Shown here one piece after another: positions 48,410 to 58,621 of a stretch of 59,333 nucleotides of DNA. A model generated the notes under the pieces. That model did no database searches and was not told the origin of the DNA. It saw nothing but the letters and a program-made list of their open reading frames with translations. Position 1 is the stretch's first letter. Each line of letters starts with the position of its first letter. The position numbers and the translations under genes are program-made. Source of the stretch: Pasteurellaceae bacterium (lineage in GTDB: Bacteria > Pseudomonadota > Gammaproteobacteria > Enterobacterales > Pasteurellaceae); NCBI GenBank assembly GCA_030527795.1, contig JAUNAB010000013.1, forward strand, positions 1 to 59,333, given 5' to 3'.

Positions 48410-49285
48410 CTATTGTAAAATAAAGAAATAGAAGTAGGCAAAGAAAGGCGTTGCAGCAAGCAAGCTATCTATGCGGTCTAAAATACCACCGTGACCTGGA
48501 ATAAAATTGCCGCTATCTTTAATGCCACTTTCGCGTTTAAACATACTTTCAGTCAAATCACCAAATACCGAAATCGAAACGGTTGCAATGGATAAAATAA
48601 TAAGACTAAGCATAGAAATTTGCGGGCTGAAAATGTAATGACGTGCCACACTCAAAAAAACACTAGCTAAAATGCCCGCGGTAATGACGCCGCCAATCAC
48701 ACCCTGCCAAGTTTTACCTGGAGAAACCTGTGGTGCCAGTTTATGTTTACCAAATTTACGCCCGACAAAATAAGCCCCACTATCAGCTGCCCAAACGAGT
48801 ACGAAAACATAAAGTAGTAAGGCAATGCCTTGATAGGGATCAACGATATAATTGGTTAAGCGTAATTTTAAGACTGCGATAACAAACGGAATCAAGCTTA
48901 AGAAAGCAAAAATCAGTTGCAGTAAAATGGATTTTTTCCAAATGGTCGCAGATTTAGGATAAGTCAGTACCAGAGCAACGGCAACGATCCACCAAATAAT
49001 AGCGGCAAGTAATAACGGTTCAGCATAGGCTTGGAAAAAATGATGGGCGGCATTGAGATAATCTTTTTCACTCAATAACCAGAGAAAGAGAAATGAGCCC
49101 GCAACAGCACTGATTACACCACGCCATACACGGATTTTAAAACGTGCAAATTGCGTCCATTCCCACACGCCAACGGTTGCGATTGCTCCTAAGGCTAGGG
49201 CAAAATAAAAGGGCGAAAATAAGAAAAGTGCAGCGAAAACCACCGCAATCATTACAATAGCTGATATCACACGTTGTTTTAACAT
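48410..49285 (-). CDS. cdsA: Phosphatidate cytidylyltransferase
   Basis: 291 residues from the Met at 49285 (MLKQRVISAIVMIAVVFAAL), behind TTAGGAAAATTT; the frame is open further upstream into uppS but with no homology there. About eight membrane helices. The family signature KRESGIKDSGNFIPGHGG and ILDRIDSLL is near the C-terminus. It makes CDP-diacylglycerol for phospholipid synthesis. Confidence 0.95.
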   Translation of the reverse strand: MLKQRVISAIVMIAVVFAALFLFSPFYFALALGAIATVGVWEWTQFARFKIRVWRGVISAVAGSFLFLWLLSEKDYLNAAHHFFQAYAEPLLLAAIIWWIVAVALVLTYPKSATIWKKSILLQLIFAFLSLIPFVIAVLKLRLTNYIVDPYQGIALLLYVFVLVWAADSGAYFVGRKFGKHKLAPQVSPGKTWQGVIGGVITAGILASVFLSVARHYIFSPQISMLSLIILSIATVSISVFGDLTESMFKRESGIKDSGNFIPGHGGILDRIDSLLAATPFFAYFYFFILQ

Positions 49286-49298
49286 AAATTTTCCTAAA

Positions 49299-50018
49299 TT
49301 ATGCTGTTCCACCAAAACGGCGGTCGCGTTGTTGATAGGCAAAAATTGCCTGGTTAAACTCAGTTTCGTCAAAATCTGGCCATAATACCGCTGAAAAATA
49401 CAGTTCGGCATAGGCGATTTGCCAAAGTAAAAAATTACTAATTCGTTGTTCGCCACTAGTTCGAATGAGCAAATCCACTTGCGGTTGCGTGCCAGTTACT
49501 AAATGTTGTTGAAAGCGTTGTTCATCAATTTCATCAATTGTAAGTTGTCCTTGCGCTACCTGAGTTGCTAGTTGCTGCGTGGCCTGTACAATATCCCAAC
49601 AACCACCATAATTGGCGGCAATATTGAGAGTCAGTGCATTATTATTGGCAGTCAGTTGCTCAGCTTTGGCAATTTTTTCACGCAACTTGGCACTAAATTT
49701 TGTCGTATCGCCCAAGATTTTTAATTTGATATTATTTTTATGCAATTTGTTAACCTCGCGATCGAGTGCTTGCATAAACAACGTCATCAAGGCGTTGACT
49801 TCTTGCTCTGGGCGTGTCCAATTTTCGCTACTAAATGCATATAGGGTCAACACTTTTACCCCAATTTCTCGTGCATAGCTAACAGATTTACGCACCGCAT
49901 TGACGCCATTACGATGTCCGAAAATGCGCATTTTTCCTTTTTGTTTTGCCCAACGCCCATTGCCGTCCATAATGATGGCAATGTGCTGTGGAATTGTGCC
50001 TTGGTCCAATTCGTTCAT
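49299..50018 (-). CDS. uppS: Undecaprenyl diphosphate synthase
   Basis: 239 residues. Asp18 in [15 protein letters not shown] is the catalytic acid; [12 protein letters not shown] and [15 protein letters not shown] are family motifs. It makes the lipid carrier precursor for peptidoglycan and other cell wall polymers. Followed closely by cdsA. Confidence 0.97.
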   Translation of the reverse strand: MNELDQGTIPQHIAIIMDGNGRWAKQKGKMRIFGHRNGVNAVRKSVSYAREIGVKVLTLYAFSSENWTRPEQEVNALMTLFMQALDREVNKLHKNNIKLKILGDTTKFSAKLREKIAKAEQLTANNNALTLNIAANYGGCWDIVQATQQLATQVAQGQLTIDEIDEQRFQQHLVTGTQPQVDLLIRTSGEQRISNFLLWQIAYAELYFSAVLWPDFDETEFNQAIFAYQQRDRRFGGTA

Positions 50019-50052
50019 TATTATTTAAAATTAAAAAACACGCGGATTTTTG

Positions 50053-50060
50053 ACCGCGGT
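50053..50060. repeat. Single uptake-like motif upstream of uppS
   Basis: TTTTTGACCGCGGTTTTT in the dxr-uppS gap. It may overlap the uppS promoter region. Confidence 0.8.
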
Positions 50061-50161
50061 TTTTAGCCAAAATTTGCGATAAAATATAGCATAAGTTTGT
50101 ATGTATCGCTATGTTTTCAGTGTGTTCTGACCCATTTTGTCAGAATAAGTTCAGCTAAAAT

Positions 50162-51364
50162 TTAACGAAGTTGGTTAATAATGTGCTGTGCCAGTGAGCG
50201 AGCTTGCTTATCAATCGCTAATATTTGCTCAACGTCATCTACATTTTGTGGTGTAATTTGTTCAACTGTGTGTAAGTTTACATCAGCAATTTGGGTGAAT
50301 TTAATTTCCCCATTTAAAAATGCTTCAACGGCGATTTCATTTGCGGCATTCATTGCGGTGGTGGCATATTGCCCTGCTTGAGAAGCCTCAATGGCGAGCT
50401 TTAAGCAAGGATAACGTTGATAGTCTGGTTGCATAAAGGTTAATTGGCTCAGCTGATAAAAATCCAGGGGCGCCACGCCTGCATTAATACGGCTTGGATA
50501 AGCCATCGTTTGTGCAATCGGAGTTCGCATATCTGGATTACCCATTTGTGCGATCACGGAACCGTCAATATAGCGTACCATTGAATGAATAATTGATTGT
50601 GGGTGAATAATCACTTCCATTTCATCGGCACTGGCATTAAATAACCAACGGGCTTCAATGTATTCTAGCCCTTTGTTCATCATCGTTGCGGAGTCCACAG
50701 AGATTTTTCTGCCCATTGACCAATTCGGATGGGCGATGGCTTGTGCTGGCGTAATGCCATCAAACTTGGTTAACGGCGTTGTGCGGAATGGCCCACCTGA
50801 GCCTGTTAGCACAATTTTGCTGATCCCTAGTTGCGATAAAGGACAAAAACCAATTTGTTGTTGCGCTTGTGGCGGTAAAGATTGAAAAATGGCGTTGTGC
50901 TCGCTATCTACAGGCAGTAACTTCGCACCTGATTGTTTGACAGCATCAATAAAAATTTGCCCACAAGTCACTAAACTTTCTTTATTAGCCAGTAACACGC
51001 GTTTTCCCGCTTTAACCGCGGATAGCGTAGGAAGTAAGCCTGCCGCACCGACAATTGCTGCCATCACTTGAGCGGCATCAGAATGGGCGGCTAATTCACA
51101 GATAGCTTGTTCACCACTAACAATTTGTGTGCGACAGTTAGGATGTTGACGTAAAAAAACAGCGAGATTTTTTTCCGCGGTTTTATCTGCCATTGCCACA
51201 AAATCAGGTTGAAATTCTACACATTGCTGTGCCATCAGTTCTGCATTTGAGCCGCCAACTAATGCCAGTACGCGATATTGCTCTGGATTGTAGCGAATAA
51301 CAGATAACGTACTTTGTCCAATTGAGCCTGTTGAACCGAGAATGACAATATTTTGTTTTTTCAT
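50162..51364 (-). CDS. dxr: 1-deoxy-D-xylulose 5-phosphate reductoisomerase
   Basis: 400 residues. First committed step of the MEP isoprenoid pathway. NADPH motif [13 protein letters not shown] at the N-terminus, metal-binding DSEHNAIFQ and the substrate loop [19 protein letters not shown]. It supplies the precursor used by uppS and ispB. Located between frr and uppS as in E. coli. Confidence 0.97.
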   Translation of the reverse strand: MKKQNIVILGSTGSIGQSTLSVIRYNPEQYRVLALVGGSNAELMAQQCVEFQPDFVAMADKTAEKNLAVFLRQHPNCRTQIVSGEQAICELAAHSDAAQVMAAIVGAAGLLPTLSAVKAGKRVLLANKESLVTCGQIFIDAVKQSGAKLLPVDSEHNAIFQSLPPQAQQQIGFCPLSQLGISKIVLTGSGGPFRTTPLTKFDGITPAQAIAHPNWSMGRKISVDSATMMNKGLEYIEARWLFNASADEMEVIIHPQSIIHSMVRYIDGSVIAQMGNPDMRTPIAQTMAYPSRINAGVAPLDFYQLSQLTFMQPDYQRYPCLKLAIEASQAGQYATTAMNAANEIAVEAFLNGEIKFTQIADVNLHTVEQITPQNVDDVEQILAIDKQARSLAQHIINQLR

Positions 51365-51392
51365 AATATTAAACTAGGTGAAATCATAATAA

Positions 51393-51416
51393 AAAACGCA
51401 GTAGGAACTGCGTTTT
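51393..51416 (-). terminator. Terminator of frr
   Basis: AAAACGCAGT (51393-51402) and ACTGCGTTTT (51407-51416) form a perfect 10-bp stem with a 4-base loop right after the frr stop codon on the minus strand, with T residues beyond. Confidence 0.92.
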
Positions 51417-51431
51417 AGTGTCAGTGATTGG

Positions 51432-51989
51432 TTAGAAATCTAACAGTTCTTTTTCTTTGTCGGCTAATACTTCATCAACCTTTTTGATATAAAGATCGGT
51501 AATTTTTTGGATTTCATCTTGTGCTTTGCGTTCTTCGTTTTCGCTGATTTCTTTATCTTTCAATAGGGCTTTCACTTTATCATTCGCATCACGGCGAATA
51601 TTACGAATTGCCACTTTGCCTTGTTCGCCTTCGCCTTTCACAATTTTGATTAAATCGCGGCGGCGTTCTTCTGTTAACGGTGGTAAAGGTACGCGAATGG
51701 TTGTTCCTGCTGAAGACGGATTTAAGCCTAAATCAGAGGTTAAAATCGCTTTTTCAACCACGCTAATGAGTGAACGGTCAAAAACCGTTACCGCAAGCGT
51801 TCTTGCATCTTCGGCGACGACATTAGCCAGTTGGCGTAAAGGGGTTGCAGCACCATAATAATCCACTTGAATGGCATCTAATAGGCTAGGTTGAGCGCGA
51901 CCTGTACGAATTTTAGCGATATGTGTTTTGAGTGTTTCTACGCTTTTTTCCATACGCTCTTGTGCATCTTGTCTAATTTGATTGATCAT
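51432..51989 (-). CDS. frr: Ribosome recycling factor
   Basis: 185 residues, the family length. It splits post-termination ribosomes together with [14 protein letters not shown] and [20 protein letters not shown] are typical. Follows pyrH by 25 bases. Confidence 0.98.
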   Translation of the reverse strand: MINQIRQDAQERMEKSVETLKTHIAKIRTGRAQPSLLDAIQVDYYGAATPLRQLANVVAEDARTLAVTVFDRSLISVVEKAILTSDLGLNPSSAGTTIRVPLPPLTEERRRDLIKIVKGEGEQGKVAIRNIRRDANDKVKALLKDKEISENEERKAQDEIQKITDLYIKKVDEVLADKEKELLDF

Positions 51990-52014
51990 TTGAATTCCTT
52001 TATTAATAATTTGA

Positions 52015-52728
52015 TTAAGAGATAGTTGTGCCTTCTTCAGTGCCTAGCACCACTTGGCGTAATGTGCCTGGTTTGGTCATATTGAATACACGAATCGGCA
52101 TATTGTGATCACGTGCTAATGTGAAAGCCGCGAGATCCATCACTTGCAATTCTTTATCTATGACTTCATTAAAACCAAGATGATTAAACAGTTTCGCATT
52201 CGGATTTTTAGCAGGATCGCAATCATATACGCCATCTACTTTGGTCGCTTTTAATACCACATCTGCTTCGATCTCAATTCCGCGTAAACAAGCCGCAGAA
52301 TCGGTGGTAAAAAATGGGCTGCCTGTTCCCGCGGAGAAAATCACAACGCGTTTTTCGCGTAACATTTTAATTGCTTCAGACCAGTTGTAAGTATCACAAA
52401 TGCCGTTTAACTGAAAGGCAGACATTAATTTAGCGTTAACATCAGCACGATGCAACGCATCACGCATAGCAAGTCCGTTCATAACGGTGGCTAACATACC
52501 CATATGGTCGCCAACAACGCGGTTCATTCCAGCTTTGGCAAGTTTTGCACCACGGAATAAATTTCCGCCACCTAATACCACGCCAACTTCTACGCCCATG
52601 GCAACTAACTCTTTAATTTCCAACGCCATTCTATCTAAAATAGATGGGTCAATACCAAAGCCATCATCGCCTTGTAGTGCTTCCCCACTTAATTTTAGTA
52701 GGATACGTTGATAAATTGGCTTACTCAT
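52015..52728 (-). CDS. pyrH: Uridylate kinase
   Basis: 237 residues. It phosphorylates UMP to UDP. The amino-acid-kinase fold shows [28 protein letters not shown] and [16 protein letters not shown]. First gene of pyrH-frr, with a near-consensus promoter upstream. Confidence 0.97.
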   Translation of the reverse strand: MSKPIYQRILLKLSGEALQGDDGFGIDPSILDRMALEIKELVAMGVEVGVVLGGGNLFRGAKLAKAGMNRVVGDHMGMLATVMNGLAMRDALHRADVNAKLMSAFQLNGICDTYNWSEAIKMLREKRVVIFSAGTGSPFFTTDSAACLRGIEIEADVVLKATKVDGVYDCDPAKNPNAKLFNHLGFNEVIDKELQVMDLAAFTLARDHNMPIRVFNMTKPGTLRQVVLGTEEGTTIS

Positions 52729-52768
52729 TTATGATTACCCCTTAAAATCCAGATACAAAATTCTGTCT

Positions 52769-52797
52769 ATTATAAAGGATCATCAACAGAGTGGCAA
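52769..52797 (-). promoter_or_regulatory. Promoter of pyrH-frr
   Basis: On the minus strand TTGCCA (52797-52792), 17-base spacer and a perfect TATAAT (52774-52769). The start would lie about 30 bases before the pyrH ATG at 52728. Confidence 0.75.
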
Positions 52798-53008
52798 AAA
52801 TAAAAGTATCGCTCAAGAGAAATTTTGTAGCATTTTTTCTGGTTTTGGTTAGAATAAAAGCGACTTTATAGATGATTTAGTGCTATGTGGGCAAGGTGTA
52901 ATAATGTTGTCGCAGAGCAAACCTAATGTGAGTATTGACTAAGATGAAATTCAAAGCAATTTTTGTCCGCGGTTTAGTCGTTAGCCACCCAAAATTAAGG
53001 AAAATAAC

Positions 53009-54580
53009 GTGTCGGTCAATCTTTTAAATAAGAAAAAAATAACACCAATTATTATTGCTTTTCTCGTTGCTATTTTTGCAAGTGATTTAATGTTACAGGG
53101 ATCAGGTTTTTACCCGAATCCTACTGCATTGGATATCGCCAGTTTTTGTGCACTGTTTTTTTTATTAAGTGCGTCAAAGAAAGCGTTTTATTTTTTGCTA
53201 TTTCCTGTCGCCATTTTATATGCCCTTTATTCGCCAATAGGTCCAACTTTTGGTGCACCATCTTACCAATATTTTGCTTCGGTTTTTGCGACCGACTTAA
53301 ATGAAAGTAAAGAATTTCTCGCTCAGTTGCCTTGGTTTGATGTAGTGAAAGCCTTATTAATCGTGGTTTTGGTGTTGTTTTTTCGGTTTTATAGCAAAAA
53401 GCACCATTTGACTTTTCACCGAAATCCGTTGCTTGTGGTGTTGAGTGCTTTGGCATTATTGATTAATCAAGCCCCGTTCAAATTTTTGTCTGAAAGTTAT
53501 ACCGCGGGAATGAAGGTAAAAACCGAATTAGATCGCTTGAATAATTATGATATTAAAAGCCAATGGGGAAATTCGCATTTAGAAAATTCAAAATATGATG
53601 ATTATGTTTTAGTCATTGGCGAAAGTGCACGCCGAGATTATCATCACGCTTATGGCTATCCTGTTGAAAATACGCCCTTTATGGATCAATCAAATGGTAC
53701 GTTGATTGATGGTTTTACTTCAGGCGGGACTAACACCATCGCATCATTGCGTTTAATGTTAACCAAACCAGATACTCAAAATTGGGATAGCAATTACAGT
53801 TTAAATTTAATTGATTTAATTAAATCCGCAGGACTAAAAACCTATTGGATTTCTAATCAAGGTTATTTAGGTGAATTTGATACGCCAATTTCTGCGATTG
53901 CGAATAAATCTGATGAACGTATCTTTTTAAAATCGGGCGATTCACTCAATTCAAATACCAGTGATTTTGCATTGTTGCCAAAGTTTGAACAAGTAATTAG
54001 CCAACCCACACAAGGCAAACGCTTTATTGTGGTACATTTGTACGGTTCGCATCCAATTAGTTGCGATCGGCTAACGGACTACCCAAAAATCTTTGATGAT
54101 AGCATTGTGCCGAAAAGATATTTTAATGTGAATTGCTATATTTCAACGATTAAAAAAACAGATGAAGTACTAAAACGCTTGTATCAAGATTTACGTGAAA
54201 ATGAACAAAAAAATCAGCGTAGTTTCTCTATGATTTATTTTTCTGATCACGGATTAGCACATCAAATGACCGCGGAGAGTATTAATATTCATAATAGTAG
54301 TGGCAAAAGCAAACGCCATTTTAATATTCCGCTATTTAAAGTGTCTAGTGATGATACTCAGCGTAATGTGTACAAGGTATTTAAATCTGGCTTGAATTTT
54401 ACGGATGGCATTGCACAATGGATTGGTATTCAAAATCCGCAATTAAATAGTCAAGCAAATTTATTTAGTAATCAAAGTGATCCAACAGATTATGGCTTGC
54501 AACAAATGATTGATAAAATTGAAGCCCCAGATGATCCCGCGGTCGTAATTCCGTTAAATACGTATTCTGAAGCGAAATAA
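53009..54580 (+). CDS. Phosphoethanolamine transferase (EptA/CptA family)
   Basis: 523 residues, GTG start behind TAAGGAAAATAAC. About five N-terminal membrane helices (to about 165) anchor a periplasmic sulfatase-like domain: [12 protein letters not shown] for metal binding, [10 protein letters not shown] with the likely nucleophile Thr, and FSDHG near the second metal. It should transfer phosphoethanolamine from phosphatidylethanolamine to LPS. Which sugar or lipid A position is modified cannot be told. It stands alone between pyrH and mogA. Confidence 0.88.
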   Translation: MSVNLLNKKKITPIIIAFLVAIFASDLMLQGSGFYPNPTALDIASFCALFFLLSASKKAFYFLLFPVAILYALYSPIGPTFGAPSYQYFASVFATDLNESKEFLAQLPWFDVVKALLIVVLVLFFRFYSKKHHLTFHRNPLLVVLSALALLINQAPFKFLSESYTAGMKVKTELDRLNNYDIKSQWGNSHLENSKYDDYVLVIGESARRDYHHAYGYPVENTPFMDQSNGTLIDGFTSGGTNTIASLRLMLTKPDTQNWDSNYSLNLIDLIKSAGLKTYWISNQGYLGEFDTPISAIANKSDERIFLKSGDSLNSNTSDFALLPKFEQVISQPTQGKRFIVVHLYGSHPISCDRLTDYPKIFDDSIVPKRYFNVNCYISTIKKTDEVLKRLYQDLRENEQKNQRSFSMIYFSDHGLAHQMTAESINIHNSSGKSKRHFNIPLFKVSSDDTQRNVYKVFKSGLNFTDGIAQWIGIQNPQLNSQANLFSNQSDPTDYGLQQMIDKIEAPDDPAVVIPLNTYSEAK

Positions 54581-54624
54581 ACTGGCATTGCTAAAGTAGA
54601 ATAAACTCACTAAAAGGCAGTAAT

Positions 54625-55203
54625 ATGACAGAAAAATTGAAAGTTGGTTTAGTTTCCATCTCTGATCGGGCAGCACAAGGCGTGTATCAAGATCAAGGAT
54701 TGCCTGAACTGGAAAAATGGTTAACGGGTGCCATTGTGCAAGAAACTATTTTTGAAACGCGTTTAATTCCCGATGAACAAGCCTTGATTGAACAGACGTT
54801 ATGTGAATTGGTAGATCAGTTGGGTTGCCATTTAATTTTAACCACGGGAGGAACAGGCCCTGCGAAACGGGATGTAACGCCCGATGCGACACTTGCTATC
54901 GCAGATCGTGATATGCCAGGATTTGGTGAACAAATGCGTCAAATTAGTTTGCATTTTGTGCCAACGGCAATTTTGTCACGTCAAGTGGGCGTTATTCGTA
55001 AGGAATGTTTAATTTTAAATTTACCAGGTCAACCCAAGGCAATTAAAGAAACACTCGAGGGGGTGAGAAATGAACAAGGGCAGGTTGTGGTGAAAGGTAT
55101 TTTTGCCGCAGTCCCTTATTGTTTACAACTGATTAATGGTATTTATATTGATACCTATCCAGAAGTGATAGAAAGTTTTAGACCAAAATCAGCCAGACGT
55201 TAA
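54625..55203 (+). CDS. mog: Molybdopterin adenylyltransferase
   Basis: 192 residues. The MPT-binding motif TTGGTGPAKRDVTPDAT and the N-terminus KVGLVSISDRAAQG are diagnostic. It activates molybdopterin with ATP before molybdate insertion. AAAAGGCAG precedes the ATG. glnB follows after 18 bases. Confidence 0.95.
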   Translation: MTEKLKVGLVSISDRAAQGVYQDQGLPELEKWLTGAIVQETIFETRLIPDEQALIEQTLCELVDQLGCHLILTTGGTGPAKRDVTPDATLAIADRDMPGFGEQMRQISLHFVPTAILSRQVGVIRKECLILNLPGQPKAIKETLEGVRNEQGQVVVKGIFAAVPYCLQLINGIYIDTYPEVIESFRPKSARR

Positions 55204-55209
55204 TTTTAG

Positions 55210-55560
<351 letters not shown>

Positions 55561-55584
55561 GGTAATTCTCCTTTAAATAGAAAA

Positions 55585-55622
55585 ACCGCGGTCAAAAAAA
55601 TGCGTGAATTTTTGACCGCGGT
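55585..55622. terminator. Inverted uptake-motif pair between glnB and marC-family gene
   Basis: ACCGCGGT at 55585-55592 and 55615-55622 with inward A/T runs, between convergent genes. Confidence 0.88.
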
Positions 55623-55649
55623 TTATTGTTTGGCGGGCTGAAGGACAGA

Positions 55650-56267
55650 TTAGTTCATTTGCGTAAAAAACTCACGAATTCCTTCAAGCATATTATTCAT
55701 TGCAACTGCGGCAAGAATCAGCCCCATTACACGACTGATAATGGCTGCACCAGTGTTACCAATCAGGCGTTGAATACGGTTTGCGGCTAAAAACAGCAAA
55801 TAGGTGGTAAGTAACACTAACAGCATAATAACGGTAGTAATGAGCTGATCGCCAAAGCTGAAACGATGATTGTCGGTTAGTAACACAATTGCCATCATTG
55901 CCCCAGGGGACGCAATGGACGGCACGGCAAGTGGATACACCGCTAATTCGCTTAAACTCGCGGTCATTTTCATTTCGTGTTCAGGTTTGCCTTCGCCAAA
56001 AATCATCGTTAAAGCGAACAGTAATAAGACTAATCCACCTGCAATTTGGAAGGCGGATAAAGGGATTTGCATTGCTTCGAGCAACGCTTGCCCTGCAACG
56101 AGAAAGAACATTAAAATTCCCGCGGAAATTACCACGGCTTTTAAAGCGATTTTTCGCCGATCTTCAATGGATAAACCAACGGTTTTAGTGAGATAAACAG
56201 GCACCGAACCAATCGGGTCGATCACTGCCCAAAGGACGATAAATTGAACAATCAACGAATCAAACAT
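55650..56267 (-). CDS. MarC family integral membrane protein
   Basis: 205 residues from the Met at 56267 (MFDSLIVQFIVLWAVIDPIG), with six predicted helices and the family start FVVLWAVIDPIGSVPVY-like pattern. A Met further upstream at 56342 is in frame but lacks homology. The family was linked to multiple antibiotic resistance, a role later doubted; function unknown. Divergent from yheS. Confidence 0.9.
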   Translation of the reverse strand: MFDSLIVQFIVLWAVIDPIGSVPVYLTKTVGLSIEDRRKIALKAVVISAGILMFFLVAGQALLEAMQIPLSAFQIAGGLVLLLFALTMIFGEGKPEHEMKMTASLSELAVYPLAVPSIASPGAMMAIVLLTDNHRFSFGDQLITTVIMLLVLLTTYLLFLAANRIQRLIGNTGAAIISRVMGLILAAVAMNNMLEGIREFFTQMN

Positions 56268-56326
56268 TGCAAAGTTACCAAAATCAAGGAAAATATAAGA
56301 TAAAAGGGATTTAAATTTACACGATA

Positions 56327-58228
56327 ATGATACATTTTTCAAACCTAACCTTAAAGCGTGGGCAACAAATTTTATTAGATGAAGCCAATGCGAGTATTAA
56401 CCCTAAGCAGAAAGTGGGCTTGGTGGGCAAAAATGGCTGTGGAAAATCCACATTATTTGCCTTACTCAAACAAGAGATTAGTGCGGAAGGCGGAGAAGTA
56501 AACTATCCGTCAAATTGGCGTTTGGCTTGGGTTAACCAAGAAACGCCCGCGTTAGATATTTCGGCGATAGATTATGTGATTGAAGGCGATCGTGAGTATT
56601 GCCGTTTGCAAGCCTTGTTAGCACAAGCTAATCAACATAATGATGGGAATGAAATTGCACGCATTCACGCACAACTGGACAATGTAGATGCGTGGACTAT
56701 TCAAGCACGTGCTGCAGCATTGTTACACGGATTAGGCTTTACACAAATTCAATTAACTCAACCCGTGAAATCTTTTTCGGGCGGTTGGCGTATGCGTTTG
56801 AATTTAGCACAAGCCTTGCTTTGCCCGTCTGACTTATTACTGTTGGATGAACCGACTAACCATTTGGATTTAGATGCGGTGATTTGGCTAGAGCGGTGGT
56901 TGGTTCAGTATCAAGGCACGCTGGTGTTGATTTCTCATGACCGAGATTTTCTCGATCCGATTGTGAATAAAATTTTGCACATTGAAAATCAAAAATTAAA
57001 TGAATATACGGGCGATTATTCTTCCTTTGAAATTCAACGTGCGGAGAAATTGGCACAACAGAATGCGTTGTATCGTCAACAACAGCAAAAAATAGGGCAT
57101 TTACAAAAATATATTGATCGTTTTAAAGCCAAAGCAACTAAAGCGAAACAGGCTCAAAGCCGAATAAAAGCCTTAGAGCGAATGGAGCGGATCGCCCCTG
57201 CTTATGTGGATAACCCATTTAGCTTTGAGTTTCGCCCGCCCGTGTCGTTGCCCAATCCGTTAGTGATGATGGATAAAGCCAGTGCAGCTTATGGCGATAT
57301 TCAAATTTTAGACAAAATTAAGCTAAATTTAGTCCCCGGTTCACGCATTGGTTTGTTGGGAAAAAACGGTGCAGGGAAATCCACATTAATTAAGTTACTC
57401 GCAGGCGAATTACAAGCACAGTCTGGCGTGGTGGAGTTAGCTAAAGGCGTACAATTAGGCTATTTTGCCCAACATCAATTTGATACGTTGCGTTTAGAGG
57501 AAAGTGCCTTATGGCATTTACAACGCCTTGCACCGCAGCAAACAGAGCAAGAACTGCGTAATTATTTGGGTAGTTTTGCTTTTCACGGTGACAAAGTAAA
57601 AGACGCGGTGCAACATTTCTCTGGCGGCGAAAAAGCCCGTTTAGTGTTAGCGCTAATTGTTTGGCAACGTCCGAATTTGTTGTTATTAGATGAACCCACT
57701 AACCATTTAGATTTGGATATGCGTCAATCTCTCACGGAAGCCTTGGTGGATTATCAAGGTTCACTGGTGGTGGTTTCGCACGATCGGCATTTGTTGCGTA
57801 ATACGGTTGATGAGTTTTATCTAGTAAATGATCATCAAGTGACGGAATTTAATGGCGATTTGGAAGATTATGCCAAATGGTTAAATGAACAAGCGACTGC
57901 AGAGAAAAAAGCGGAAAGCACATCATCAACAGCGGAAAATTCGGCGTCTAATCGTAAGGAACAAAAACGCAAAGAAGCGGAACTTCGTCAGCAAACTGCC
58001 CCATTACGCAAAGAAATTGCTCGCTTTGAGCAAAAAATGGCAGAGTTGTCTGCGGAATTAGCACAATTAGAGCAACAGCTGATGGATAACCGCTTATACG
58101 AAGAAAAAAATAAGCCAATTTTGACCGCGGTTTTGGCTCAACAAGTTGAGACGAAAAAAGTCCTTGAGCAAATTGAAATGGATTGGTTTGCCAAACAAGA
58201 ACAGTTAGAGCAGTTATTAGGAGAATAA
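56327..58228 (+). CDS. yheS: ABC-F family ATPase (YheS-like)
   Basis: 633 residues, two ATPase domains without membrane segments. Walker A sequences GLVGKNGCGKSTL and GLLGKNGAGKSTL, signature SFSGGWRMRLNLAQAL and HFSGGEKARLVLALI, Walker B LLLLDEPTNHLDL twice. The start MIHFSNLTLKRGQQILLDEA (20 residues) fits YheS. The C-terminal part is charged and coiled-coil. ABC-F proteins act on ribosomes. An uptake motif lies inside at 58124. The SMR gene follows after two bases. Confidence 0.95.
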   Translation: MIHFSNLTLKRGQQILLDEANASINPKQKVGLVGKNGCGKSTLFALLKQEISAEGGEVNYPSNWRLAWVNQETPALDISAIDYVIEGDREYCRLQALLAQANQHNDGNEIARIHAQLDNVDAWTIQARAAALLHGLGFTQIQLTQPVKSFSGGWRMRLNLAQALLCPSDLLLLDEPTNHLDLDAVIWLERWLVQYQGTLVLISHDRDFLDPIVNKILHIENQKLNEYTGDYSSFEIQRAEKLAQQNALYRQQQQKIGHLQKYIDRFKAKATKAKQAQSRIKALERMERIAPAYVDNPFSFEFRPPVSLPNPLVMMDKASAAYGDIQILDKIKLNLVPGSRIGLLGKNGAGKSTLIKLLAGELQAQSGVVELAKGVQLGYFAQHQFDTLRLEESALWHLQRLAPQQTEQELRNYLGSFAFHGDKVKDAVQHFSGGEKARLVLALIVWQRPNLLLLDEPTNHLDLDMRQSLTEALVDYQGSLVVVSHDRHLLRNTVDEFYLVNDHQVTEFNGDLEDYAKWLNEQATAEKKAESTSSTAENSASNRKEQKRKEAELRQQTAPLRKEIARFEQKMAELSAELAQLEQQLMDNRLYEEKNKPILTAVLAQQVETKKVLEQIEMDWFAKQEQLEQLLGE

Positions 58229-58230
58229 TA

Positions 58231-58557
58231 ATGTCTTGGATTTTGCTCGCGATTGCCATTATCGCAGAACTTTGTGGTACCACCGCATTAAAATATAGTG
58301 ATGGCTTTACCAAGCCAATGGCAGCCATATTGTCAGTCGTCAGTTATGTAATCTCGTTTTATTTGTTATCCATTATTTTTCGCTCACTGCCTGTCGGCAT
58401 TGTGTATGCGATTTGGTCTGGGGTTGGCATTATTTTTACCGCGGTCATCGCATTTTTTGCTTTTGGGCAAAAACCTGATTTACCAACAATCATTGGTATT
58501 GCATTAATTATCGCAGGCGTAGTGGTAATAAATTTATTTTCCAATATCTCGCATTAA
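58231..58557 (+). CDS. Small multidrug resistance (SMR) transporter
   Basis: 108 residues from the ATG at 58231, behind TTAGGAGAATAATA; an upstream Met inside yheS is not the start. Four membrane helices. Glu14-type carboxylate in IAELCGTTALK and YAIWSGVGI mark the EmrE/Qac subtype, which exchanges protons for lipophilic cations. An uptake motif lies inside at 58438. Probably co-transcribed with yheS. Confidence 0.92.
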   Translation: MSWILLAIAIIAELCGTTALKYSDGFTKPMAAILSVVSYVISFYLLSIIFRSLPVGIVYAIWSGVGIIFTAVIAFFAFGQKPDLPTIIGIALIIAGVVVINLFSNISH

Positions 58558-58562
58558 ATAAA

Positions 58563-58585
58563 AAGGCTATCTATATGATAGCCTT
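58563..58585 (+). terminator. Terminator after the SMR gene
   Basis: AAGGCTATC (58563-58571) and GATAGCCTT (58577-58585) form a perfect 9-bp stem with a 5-base loop. Confidence 0.88.
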
Positions 58586-58604
58586 AAAAATAGCGAAATT
58601 TTTG

Positions 58605-58612
58605 ACCGCGGT
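58605..58612. repeat. Single uptake-like motif between SMR and TonB receptor remnant
   Basis: TTTTTGACCGCGGT, unpaired, 10 bases before the receptor's stop codon on the other strand. Confidence 0.8.
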
Positions 58613-58621
58613 ATTATGCAA

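Noticed and set aside
53121-53456. Long open frame opposite the phosphoethanolamine transferase, and many similar antisense frames
   Set aside because: They lie wholly within well-supported genes, have no homology or ribosome binding site, and reflect codon use on the other strand.
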